This document shows positions 11,602 through 20,662 of a stretch of 64,000 nucleotides of DNA, in pieces. This DNA comes from Tolypocladium sp. Sup5 PDA-1. Taxonomy: Eukaryota > Ascomycota > Sordariomycetes > Hypocreales > Ophiocordycipitaceae. Every line of letters starts with the position of its first letter. Positions within the stretch are counted from its first letter, which is position 1. The stretch is taken from the NCBI GenBank assembly GCA_000750105.3, contig JPHH03000007.1, positions 310,001 to 374,000 of the forward strand. Direction: 5' to 3'. The translations under genes and the position numbers were made by a program. The notes beneath the pieces were generated by a model, which was given only the letters and a program-made list of their open reading frames with translations, had not been told where the DNA came from and did not search any database.

Positions 11602-12640
11602 ATGGACGACAGATCGCGCAGTTCCGAGGCGCAGGTCTATTCCGCCAATTTGGAGTACACGTTGAAGGAGCTCCAACGAAAAGTCCGCGAACATGAGGCG
11701 GAGCTCGAAAAGGTGAGCGACCGACGCGTCGCGAAGTACAAGCTGCGAACTTGATGGCTGACTTCAAACGTATCAGATACGGTCCACCCAGGAGGAGACC
11801 CCTCTGCCTCCCGAGGGGCAGGCGAGCGTCATCAAGTCGGCCCTGGAAGACGTGACCAACTCTGAACCCTTCTTGCCTTTCCCGGGGTCCATTCTCCCGG
11901 CCCTGGTGGCCCTGCGCAAGACTCACCAAACCATTGCGGAATCCAACGCCTATCTCGCCTCGCAGAGCTCCGAGAATGAGCGAGCCAAGAGGCAGCTGGA
12001 GTCTGACCGCGCCAACCTGAAGGACCAGCAGCTGCTGACGGATGCGCTCAACGCCAGGATCCAGTCCCTGCGGGAGGAGCTGGACTCGCAGGCCGAGCTG
12101 CGGCCCGAGGACGGCGCCAAGAAGCGGGTAGAGCAGCTGAGGGCGAAGAAGAAGAACTATGACAAGGAGACGTCCAAGTTGATGAAGTCCCTGCTTGGCT
12201 TCATCGACATCCACCTGGCAGCCATGCTGGCCGCGGAGGAGCTCGGCGGCCCCGTCGTCGGAGACGTCATGGACCTTGACCCCGAAGACCTGGCCGCTGG
12301 CTTCAACGCCCAAGGCAAGCTGAAGAAGGCCAAAGACGGCGTGAACCAAGATAGGCGACAGCGTCGCATAGATGACATCTGGGGCACGGGCGAGGAGCAG
12401 GCGGGGCAGGGGGAGGCGGGCGACGAAGTCACGGCGGCGGGCAGAGAGATGCGACAGCTGACGGAGGATCTCCTGAACACGCTCATCGAGGCCAAGGGGG
12501 ACAACTCGGCATCGTATGTGATGCTGGCGCGGGAATCAGCGGCGGCCAGGTTCCTGGTCAGGTCCAAGGTGGCACAGTTCCATCCCAAGGACGCGACGAG
12601 GCTTAGGCTCGTTGACTTTGGCAGAGAGCTGGAGAACTAA
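11602..12640 (+). CDS. Probable CENP-K/Sim4-like inner kinetochore protein
   Basis: Two exons, 11602..11712 and 11777..12640, give 324 aa; the 64-nt intron has donor GTGAGC and acceptor ATCAG. The first exon (MDDRSRSSEAQVYSANLEYT) runs straight into a heptad-rich region. A long coiled coil spans roughly residues 90-180 (NERAKRQLESDRANLKDQQL onward). Then come DIHLAAMLAAEELGGPVVGD, a basic RRQRRIDDIWG, and a C-terminal helical block ending RSKVAQFHPKDATRLRLVDF. The coiled coil followed by that conserved C-terminal block resembles fungal proteins annotated as centromere protein CENP-K (S. pombe Sim4), part of the constitutive centromere-associated network. I recognise this by overall resemblance only; another kinetochore coiled-coil subunit is possible. 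The intron contains ACGCGT. Confidence 0.8.
11724..11729. promoter_or_regulatory. ACGCGT (MCB-like) site inside intron 1
   Basis: ACGCGT lies within the palindromic context CGACGCGTCG in the first intron of the CENP-K-like gene, 122 bases after the ATG. MCB sites are bound by MBF-type factors in other fungi to drive G1/S genes. A single hexamer can occur by chance. Confidence 0.3.
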
Positions 12641-12877
12641 GTGGAGGAATTCCCAACACATGGCCGCCATGTGCAGTGCCTTTCTGTCTCGCAATGTGTG
12701 ACTGTGATGGCACGTGCTGCCCCATTTCCACAGTTGTGAGCAAACTAGCATGCCAAGAAGCAGTCGGTACTCGACGTGCTCCGTTGTGATATTGTGGCAC
12801 ACGCCGACGCTATGATGACATCGATGCTACATCAAAAGCATAGATGCAAGAAAGATCGGAGTAACCTGGGGGCTACA

Positions 12878-13965
12878 TTACCAACCCAAATCTTGGATAG
12901 CCTGTCTTCTTTGAGTGTCCATGCCTTCCTCTGGCTCCCACTTGTCAGCCAGCTCGCTCTCCTCGGGGTGCTTCCGCAGCCAGTTTTCCACCTGAACCTG
13001 GCTGGCCATGGTGACGCGGAAAAACGACGGCACCTCCTTCTTGCCGCTGAGTTGGTGGTAGACGAAGCACGTCTCCCACCAGGCATCGGCCTTGACTTGA
13101 TGCCGCATGTGGCATCCTGGGCACTTCCTAAACTCCATCTCGGACTGGTTCCGGCTTTCGGGCCGCTGGCTCTGGTTGTCTGCCGCCGACTGGCTCCGGC
13201 TCTCCAGCGACCATTTCTGGCTATCCTTTGGCCTCCAGCTCCTCTCCAACTCCCGTTTCTGGCTATGAGTCGGCGGTTTCTGTCCAACGCCATTTGTGAT
13301 GCGAGTGCTCGGGGACTGCGTCTTCTCCCGCATCAGCATGGCTCGGAAGTCGCCCGCGAGCTCAGGGACACGCGGAGGGTTGATGCCACGGCTCGGAAGC
13401 CGTTCGCACCACCTGTCGGAAAAGGATTCGCTACGCTTTGAGACTGCCTCGGCCGGATGTTCCCCCTTAGCTTTCTGAGCTTAGACTGCGGCGTGGCCGT
13501 GCTCTGATCCGTGATGCAATCCCTCCAAGTGCCCGAGCAGGTCGCGTAGATTGCTATATTGAGCTGACTGAGCCTCTCCATCACTTTGGTGTAGTCGGCT
13601 AGCCTGATGGAATACTCCTGGCGGTCGACGCGATAGCGCTCCTGGTACATGGCGTACTCGGTGTTGAGGAATTCTCTGTCGAACTTGTACTCTTGGAACC
13701 GGACTTGGAAGTCCTCGATTGTCTCGTAGGCCCGTCTTTTAGGGAATTCCTTGATGACAGGGGGTGCGGGCAGGTCTGGTCTCACGGGCTTCTCAAGCAG
13801 CTCCGTCGCGTCCGGGTTGACGTAGTCCCAAACGCCCCACGCCCTCGAGAAGCCCTCGATCTCCCGGGACCATCGTTCCCAATCGGTGGGGTTGCGGAGG
13901 AAGGTGAGGTACTCGAAGATGTCCTCCGACGGCGACCCGTCGTTGTATGCCCTTCGGTCCGCCAT
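12878..13965 (-). mobile_element. Gag-like retroelement ORF, copy 1 (copia-type, frame broken or spliced)
   Basis: On the minus strand an ORF from 13965 to 13333 (210 codons) starts MADRRAYNDGSPSEDIFEYL and carries DWERWSREIEGFSRAWGVWD, then a long charged helical stretch (EYAMYQERYRVDRQEYSIRL). The frame then closes. Another frame, open through LAGDFRAMLMREKT and on to 12878, holds a zinc-knuckle-like CPGCHMRHQ...C, then a Phe/Trp-rich tail ending IQDLGW. This order (W-rich helical Gag core, CPGC-x3-H knuckle, short tail) resembles the Gag part of fungal Ty1/copia-like elements. No protease, integrase or reverse transcriptase follows and I saw no LTRs. Either an unseen intron of about 90 nt joins the halves (a domesticated gag) or it is a frameshifted relic. 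Confidence 0.55.
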
Positions 13966-14514
13966 GGGTAAGGAAGTTAATAGGATTCAGAGCACATGAG
14001 CAGGCGCATTTGGGCGGGGTCCTTGCGAGCTGCGACTTGAGGTGGCGGCAGACGGTGGATCCAACTGGTGAGTATTGATGAGATATGGCTTTTAAACGAT
14101 CCAGATAGGGAACAAATCGAGGGCCCAAGACCTGGGAAAATCTTTTGTTGTAAAGCTCCAACGAAGCGCATGAGATGGAAGTTAAAGGTAATTTAAAGCT
14201 GCCAGGGGGGGTTCTTTTTTTTGCGGGCCGACCTATAACGGATAGAGTCTGGGGCGACAGCAAAACGCCTAGACCTCTTCGCATCGGCCAATTGGAAACT
14301 CCTCGAGTTTACGGATACATTCGGAGTAGAGGCTTCGCGTCTGATTGCCTGAATGCTATCGAGTACTCCGTACACTCGTATCGAATCAAGTATTCGTTGT
14401 TTTGCATTCAAAGTATGTACAAGTTGCATATGACAGGAAGACCGGCCCCTAAGACCATATCCGGGGCCCTTGCTGGCCGTAAGGTGATCGATCGAAATCG
14501 GCCCTCGACAGCGA
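13966..14514. other. Spacer between the two Gag-like relics
   Basis: No gene seen. It contains a run of seven G followed closely by a T-run near 14204-14221, and a TACTCCGTAC element near 14364, one of the dispersed GTAC-type motifs. The base composition is more mixed than in the flanking genes. Confidence 0.4.
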
Positions 14515-15667
14515 CTACAGGGCAGACTCGCGAGAGGCGTCCGGTTGCAGCGGCGTTAGGGACGTGATGGCCCCTGTGATGCGGTGGACTGCCTGGCAGC
14601 CCGGGCATTCCCGGGCGTTGGACTTTGTTTGGGCCGGTTTGGCCCCTTTGGCCATTTCGGCCGGTGGTGGCGATTGAAGCGATGGGAGTGATGGCGGTTG
14701 GGCCGACAGAGTTGGCGGACCGAAAATCTTAATCTTCAATGAAATCATGAAGAAGTGACTCTATGGCTTGGTCTAGAAGCAGACTTTGTGTAAAGTCCTG
14801 GATGAGATCTTTGAACGACACCCCGCGACCTCTCTCTCTCCAGAATCGGCAGAATTCTTCATGGATGACTGCGGGCGCTTTCCAAGGAAAAGAAGTTGCG
14901 TGAATCTGGAATCATTGTTTGCTGGTCTCCTCTAAATCGAGGCAGTGGTCCCATAGCTCCGATACTTCGTTCGCCCATGCAATCCAACCCCGATCACCCT
15001 TGCATTCGAGTTTGGTTGTAATTTTTGCAACATTAGGATCCGGAATGCCAGTTATTGGAGAATCCTGGTGGTTCGGTTCTGTGAGACGCGTCTCTAGCTT
15101 CATGAGCTTTAGTCGCGGCGTCGCTGCGTCGGCACCCAATAGTAGAGACCTCCATTCGTGGGTGACACTTGAGTAGATTGCCCTGTCCAGCTGATTCATC
15201 TCCTCCTTGGCCGTAGCGTGCTCAACGAGCAGCTTGATGGAGTACTCGAGGCAGTCGATGCGGCAGCGGTCTTGGTTGATGGTGTACTCGCGGTTGACGA
15301 GCTCCAGCTGGAGCCTGTGTTGCAGTAGACGAAGGCTATACCCGTCATCCGTCTGATTCTGCTCTCTCTTCGCAATGCTCTCGACGGCAGGAAGCTTCGG
15401 CACGGCGGGACGGGTAGGCGGCCCGAGTCGTTTGGTCCGTTTGGATCAACGCAGTCCCATATCCCCCATAGCTCGCGAGCCCCTCCATCCCCTGGTACCA
15501 AGGTTTCCAGTCAGAGCGATCCACGAGGACAGGGACATGCTGCAGGAGATCCCTCGCCGGGGACGTGTCGTCGTCCTAGCGCAAGTCCTCCAGAAGGTCT
15601 GAGATGGTTGGCCCTTTGCAGGCGTTTCCGAGGGGTAGCTGGCATCGCCTCGGTCCGAGCGTGGCAA
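14515..15667 (-). mobile_element. Gag-like retroelement ORF, copy 2 (degenerate)
   Basis: Diverged relative of copy 1, same strand, spread over three frames. Near 15510-15460 a frame reads RSDWKPWYQGMEGLAS, matching the DWERW...EIEGF motif of copy 1. A frame shift then gives ELWGIWDCVDPN, matching AWGVWDYVNPD. The ORF 15403..14912 continues with NREYTINQDRCRIDCLEYSI, which aligns with NTEYAMYQERYRVDRQEYSI of copy 1. Further down, near 14610, a third frame has ECPGCQAVHRI, matching the zinc-knuckle region CPGCHMRHQV. At least two frame breaks make it non-functional. The relation to copy 1 is clear at protein level but weak, so the duplication or insertion is old. Confidence 0.55.
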
Positions 15668-16102
15668 CTTCAGAAGCTCGAAATGCTAGCAAATCGGGAT
15701 TCCAATTGGCGCTGGATGAATGAGATATGATGTCAATCCGCTCAGCGAATTCAATTGAAAAGATCTGACTGGACTTGCGTTGGAAAAGGCAGAAGTGATG
15801 GAATGCGGCGTTCTACTTCGTACACGTTTGAGCTACCAGGGCTGCAGGGGTAGCTCCTTGGGTGCATGCAGGCTTGGCAGGGTCCTAAGTACGAGGTACG
15901 CCCCCACTATCAGGGCCGCCAGGCCATTGGCCAATTGGCAGCCCCTCCACGTCCCCAGCCCGCGTGGCAGTCGCGCGTCGCGTCACCCAGCACTTTCCTT
16001 GATAAAGGCGTATCCCTCCAGCTTCACTTCAAACCTCCAACTCCCACTGCCGAACAATCTTGACCCTCTTCCTTTGTCCTCGCTCTTCAGCTCCAGGTAA
16101 CA
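15668..16102. other. Intergenic, dUTPase promoter
   Basis: Upstream region of the dUTPase gene. It holds a CGCG-dense stretch at 15970-15985 and a pyrimidine-rich leader just before the ATG, both typical of fungal promoters. No ORF of note. Confidence 0.5.
15970..15985. promoter_or_regulatory. CGCG-dense element upstream of dUTPase
   Basis: The stretch GTCGCGCGTCGCGTCA lies about 120 bases before the dUTPase ATG. It holds overlapping CGCG cores resembling E2F/MBF-type sites, though no exact ACGCGT. G1/S control of dUTPase is common, so a cell-cycle role is plausible but unproven. Confidence 0.3.
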
Positions 16103-16681
16103 ATGACCGCCGCCGCCGAAACCACCAACAATACCGCTGCCTGCCCGCCAGCGAAGCGCGTCAAGACCACCGACGATAGCATGGACGCCGTTCCCGCGCT
16201 GCAGGTCAAGAAGCTCTCCGACAAGGCCCGCCTGCCCACGCGCGGCAGCGCCTTCGCCGCTGGCTACGACGTCTACGCCGCGCGGGACACCACCGTGCCC
16301 GCCAGGGGCAAGGTGCTCGTCGACACGGACATTAGCATCGCCGTTCCCGCAGGGACCTGTAAGTTGCATCGTCACAGTGGATGGCAGTACGGGGCAAAAG
16401 CTGACACAAACATGTGCCCAGACGGCCGCATCGCCCCCCGCTCCGGCCTCGCCTCCAAGCACTTCATCGACACTGGCGCCGGCGTCATCGACGCCGACTA
16501 CCGCGGCCAGGTCAAGGTGCTGCTCTTCAACCACGCCGACACCGACTACGCCATCAAGGAGGGCGACCGCATCGCCCAGCTCATCCTCGAGCGCATCGTC
16601 ACCCCTGACGTCGTCGAGGTCCAGGAGCTTGAAGAGAGCGTCCGCGGCGCCGGCGGCTTCGGCAGCACCGGCAAGCAATGA
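16103..16681 (+). CDS. DUT1: dUTP pyrophosphatase (dUTPase)
   Basis: Exons 16103..16358 and 16422..16681 encode 171 aa. All five trimeric-dUTPase motifs are present: AAGYDVYAA (motif 1), GRIAPRSGLA (2), GAGVIDADYRGQV (3, with the catalytic Asp and Tyr), GDRIAQLILERI (4) and the C-terminal RGAGGFGSTG (5). The enzyme hydrolyses dUTP to dUMP and pyrophosphate, keeping uracil out of DNA and feeding thymidylate synthesis. The N-terminal extension has a basic PAKRVK stretch that could be a nuclear signal. The 63-nt intron (GTAAGT...CCCAG) is a multiple of three and has no stop, so the unspliced frame stays open with 21 extra residues just before motif 2. Removing it restores AGTYGRIAPRSG, so splicing is clearly intended. 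Confidence 0.96.
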   Translation: MTAAAETTNNTAACPPAKRVKTTDDSMDAVPALQVKKLSDKARLPTRGSAFAAGYDVYAARDTTVPARGKVLVDTDISIAVPAGTCKLHRHSGWQYGAKADTNMCPDGRIAPRSGLASKHFIDTGAGVIDADYRGQVKVLLFNHADTDYAIKEGDRIAQLILERIVTPDVVEVQELEESVRGAGGFGSTGKQ

Positions 16682-16956
16682 AGCACGGCTGCTGTGCTGG
16701 CGTGACCACTAGACGGGGTCCGATTTCTAACGACATTTATGACTTTGGGTCGAGTTCAGTCTAGACTATGGGCTTGAGAATGAGACGGTGCCAGGGATAG
16801 AATCAATATCAAGACGCAAATAAGCGACAAACCAAAATGAAGCGTGTTCACATGCCCCATGACGAGAATCGATGCAGAGACTAGCGCATTCGATGCTATC
16901 TCTATAGATGTCGCTCTTCTACTGTGTTTACCTTCTCTTCTATGCTCTTTTTGTCT

Positions 16957-18243
16957 CTATATCGCTTTCGCCTTGAATTCCACCGCCGGAGTCCTCAGGC
17001 AGTCCAGGTTCCGCACCAACTGCAGCTCGGCTGCCTTGGTCTTGACAAAATGCGCCTTCTTCTCATCGTTCTTGTCCTCCTCCGTCATCGCAGCCCTGGT
17101 ACGCTCCACGACGGCGGCCATCCCGTCTCTCGTTTTGGAGAGCACCTCGTGCATGCTCGCCAGGACCTTCTCGATGGCCTTTGCCAGCGGCAGCTCCAGC
17201 ACGGGGGTGTTGTCGTCGCTCAACCAGTTTGGCCGCTGGCTCAGGCCAGGCACCTGCTCCACGGCCTCTCGCATGCGACTCGTGATGAGGGCACCGAACA
17301 TGTCGCCCGTGCCGCAGAAGTAGCAGTCGATCGAGGGAAAGACAATCTTGAAGAGCCGCGCCTTGCCGCTCGACGTCATGCTAGACCCGACCACTGAAAG
17401 ATGGTCTGCCGGGTGGTCGGGGGCGGAGAACTTGACCGAGGTGATGACGACATGCGGGATGCCGTACTTGTCGTGCAGCGCCTGAATCGCCTGGTTCAAG
17501 CTTTCCATATCGACGATCTTGACCTCGGAAAGGAGCCTGTAGGATGTCAGCTTCGGGGGATGTTAGCGGTCGGAAGCACCACGTACTCGGCCTCAAACTG
17601 GTTCGGCAGAATCAAGTCCGCATACGGCAGCAGGGACTTGTATGCCGGGACAACATCCTCTGCGACGTATATCTTGCCATTGTCTCCCATGACCGGGTCC
17701 AGGACCCAGAAGAACTTGCCAGGCGTGCCCCGAGACTTTTCCTTGAGCTCCTTTGCGATGGCTCCAACCGCAACGACGGCCTCCGCGCCGGGAATGTATC
17801 CGGAGAGCATCATGTCAAAGTCGTCCAGGTATGATTGCCTCAGACCATGGTACAGGTCTGTGATCTCCTGAGCCGAGACCTTTGTGCCCGTCCACTGCCT
17901 GTATCCCGTATGGTTACCTGCCGGCGTGTCAATGAGAGAGTCTCCATGCACGTAGCAGGATTCGCACGTACTGAACTGCACCGTATTCAGGGCTGCGACA
18001 TCGCATCCCAGGGACTGAAGCACGAAGACGGCAATCTTGTTCCCGACGTAGCTGGACCCCAACGTTAACGACCGTGAACCAACAGCCTATGGGAGCCCTT
18101 CCCAGGCCTGACCATACCCTGATACGACCTGGGAATGCAACGTCAGCATATCGTCCAGGGCACAGGCTGCGGCTGCGGGACAAACGCACATGGCTGGCAA
18201 CGGCCAGGACCCGCGTGGCGGGCATGGAGGGGCTCGCCGACAT
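16957..18243 (-). CDS. BUD16: Pyridoxal kinase
   Basis: Five exons on the minus strand: 18243..18190, 18128..18118, 18051..17972, 17917..17587 and 17536..16957, giving 351 aa. It phosphorylates pyridoxal, pyridoxine and pyridoxamine to make the cofactor PLP. Motifs: RVLAVASHVVSGYVGNK (ribokinase-fold N terminus), NTVQFSNHTGYRQWTG, DPVMGDNGKIYV, LPNQFEAE and the anion-hole/catalytic GTGDMFGALI. Exon 2 is only 11 nt (GTCGTATCAGG, coding VVS plus two bases of Gly); without it the invariant SHVVSGYVGN cannot be formed. Intron 3 is 54 nt, stop-free and in frame; removing it joins QFS to NHTGY. A hydrophilic extension follows the GTGD domain. The gene symbol is that of the yeast homologue BUD16. 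Confidence 0.94.
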
Positions 18244-18835
18244 TGCTGTGCGTATAATTGGGCGATCTCCGCGCAGCGTCTCAATGGGAGAGATGGGTTG
18301 GACGCTCCTCCTTGGTGGCAGTGCAGCGTCCAGAGGCTGAAGGCTCTTCGCTGCTGAGATCGGGGTGAGCAGGTGAGTGAGTGAGCGTACTAAAAGCGTC
18401 GGAATGTTTCTAGAACAAAGGGCGCAACGATTTGTTTGAGTCAGGCGTTGTCGGAACAAGTGCGATTGATTGCCCCGCTACTGGCCGCCTAGGCAGGCAA
18501 GCAGGTCCGATCGGGCGCCTCCCCGCCTTGCCTTGGTGCTGTTCGCCTCTTATCGTGACCGCCATGCGCCGAGATCACTACGGTAAGCACAACCACAATG
18601 GATGCCAATGCAACAAGCAGCCGCAAAGCATGAATCGAGTCATTATCGTCAACGGTCCACCGAATAGGCAGCTCTTTCTAGTTACAAAGAAACTCAAGAA
18701 CCTCCCACGGTACCTGATATGCCATTCGTTCCCTGTTTGGCTGGTCCGCGGCTCCAGATGTTGCCGCCCACGGCATCACGCTGCGTTCCCTCAACGCCAG
18801 CCCACACCTGTCCCGTATATTATACTGGCCGCATT
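18244..18835. other. Intergenic, pyridoxal kinase promoter and PCNA 3' flank
   Basis: About 590 bases on the minus-strand path from PCNA to pyridoxal kinase. It contains the kinase leader and the PCNA 3' UTR; no other gene was seen. Confidence 0.5.
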
Positions 18836-19814
18836 TTACTCGTCATCGCCAATCTGTGAGGACCATCATTAGCTTGCGAAGAACTGGGCATGATAGAGGG
18901 GAAACGCACCTTTGGCGCCAGGTAGAATCGCAAGTAGCTGCTGCCCGACAGGTTGTACTCGACCAGCAGAGGCACCTCGCTGGACAGGCAAATCTTGACC
19001 TGGTTGGACAGGGCGGCGGCCTTGCAGAAGTTGACCAAGTACTTGAGGGAAAAGGTCAGAGACACGGGCTCCGTCAGCTCAATGTCGACGTTGAGCTCCG
19101 GCTTCTCGACGTTGGTGTGGCTTCGCAGGGTGACGGATCCGTTGCCAATATCGCCATTGCTGGCGAACTTGACGCCGTCCTTGGTCGCCTCGATGCTCAC
19201 TAAGGGCTCGCCGTCAGCAAGAGAACCAAGTCACGCCGGTGAAAGAAGTGCAAAATGTACCTGATTCCGACATGGCAGCTAAATCTGTGCAGATCCTCCG
19301 GAACTCGGACGCAGGCATGGTAATGGAGGACGCGTACTCGGTCTCAGGGATGCCCAGGTGCTCCTGGTCAATGTCCATGAGCTTGAGGTCGTACTCGCTG
19401 ATGCGGTCGTTCTCGCTGCTCTCGAAGACCAGGTTCAGGACGTCGGGGGCGTCCTCGGCCTTGAGCGTCAGGATGTCCTCGTTTTGGGCGGCGCGCAGGA
19501 CCTTGGTCAGCGACGTCAGGTTGACGCCGAGGGCGATGTTGCGGTCGCATCGGTAGGGCGAGAAGGCCTCGGCCTTGAGCATCATGGACACCAGGGCGAC
19601 ATGGGAGTTGTCCATGGCCTGCAGGGCGATGCCCGAGTCATTGCAATCGAAGTTGCAGTCCTGAACGAGGTCCTTGATGGCATCAACGACCTGCGGTGCA
19701 CGTCGCGGTCAGCATTCGGCGCGGGCTTGGTCATGGGAGACGACGGTTGGGAGCGGCGAGGTGGACGGGTACCTTCTTCAGGATATTAGCCTGCTCGAGC
19801 CGTGCTTCCAACAT
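18836..19814 (-). CDS. POL30: Proliferating cell nuclear antigen (PCNA), DNA sliding clamp
   Basis: Four exons: 19814..19773, 19690..19261, 19199..18910 and 18853..18836, giving 259 aa, the usual PCNA length. It starts MLEARLEQANILKKVVDAIKD across intron 1. Conserved blocks follow: DCNDSGIALQAMDNSHVALV, YRCDRNIALGVNL, the interdomain loop with LMDIDQEHLGIPE, ITMPASEFRRICTDL, and LVEYNLSGSSYLRFYLAPKI with the C-terminal acidic end. The trimeric ring tethers DNA polymerases delta and epsilon and recruits PIP-box proteins. Introns are 82, 61 and 56 nt. The last exon is just 18 nt (IGDDE and stop). An exact ACGCGT sits about 316 bases upstream of the ATG. Symbol follows yeast. Confidence 0.97.
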
Positions 19815-20662
19815 CTCTGCTGCCGAGGTTAGCTGGCATGGTCCAACGACGCCTTGCTGGCAAGAGTCACGAGGAGGGCAGACGCACTGTCGATTGTGAA
19901 GGGGGCGGTGATTCGTGAAAGGTGAGAGAGGGGAAAGGAAGAGAGAAGCTGGCTCGTTTCGCAGCGCGACGTCAGAGTCAGAAAGGCCGAGGTCGGGCTG
20001 GCAGTTTAGGATGGCGTCCAAAAGGCTGCGTGTTTGTGCGCGGGTTTGGGGATGGGAAGAAGAAGTTGAGGTGCCAGCAGGGAAGCAGTTGGCACTTTAC
20101 ACGCGGTAGGGCAGCTGGTGGGTATCAAGACGCGTCTGGGCGGGGTGCGAGGGTCGCTGCGACGCCAACTTTACGCGGGGCAAAAAACGGCTTGACGTGT
20201 TCCAGCTTGTCCAGGTTGGCGCCCAAATTGCTGAGGTCAGGGCTGGGCACGTGCTAGGAATTTGCTAACGTATAACTTAGGTACGGATACTAACGGACTA
20301 CTAGCATCGCGTGTGTAGCCGAGTCAACGGGCGAAATTGGCATTATCCTGTGGATACTCCTCATGTTAACGATGTTATAGACAGTTATGAAAATAAAAAC
20401 AAATATAGCTTGTGCAAGGCATGTATATACATGTGGTGCAATGTCAGCCAAGGGAAATGGAACGCGCCCTCGCCAATAAACTCCCTGATGTGAGCCACGA
20501 TACGTGATGCTCCCCGCAGAATCAGAACCCATAGAATCAGAACCAATCCCGTACCCAAACCGTCTAATACAGACGCCAATATCCAAGAAACCCACGAGGC
20601 TGCCGCGCGCCTGTTGTTAGTTGTACAGTGAGAACAGAGCAAAAGAAGACGCCCCCAGCCCC
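19815..20662. other. Intergenic, PCNA promoter and Inp2-like gene 3' flank
   Basis: About 850 bases. The PCNA promoter half is GC-rich with an ACGCGT site; the half near 20270-20560 is AT-richer and probably 3' UTR and terminator of the Inp2-like gene. No gene recognised. Confidence 0.5.
20130..20135. promoter_or_regulatory. ACGCGT (MCB) site upstream of PCNA
   Basis: Exact MluI cell-cycle box, palindromic, 316 bases before the PCNA ATG. PCNA genes are classic MBF targets in yeasts, so a role in G1/S expression is likely, though binding is inferred only from the hexamer. Confidence 0.45.

Noticed and set aside
12650..15750. LTRs or target-site duplications around the Gag-like relics
   Set aside because: No long direct repeats were found by eye flanking either copy.
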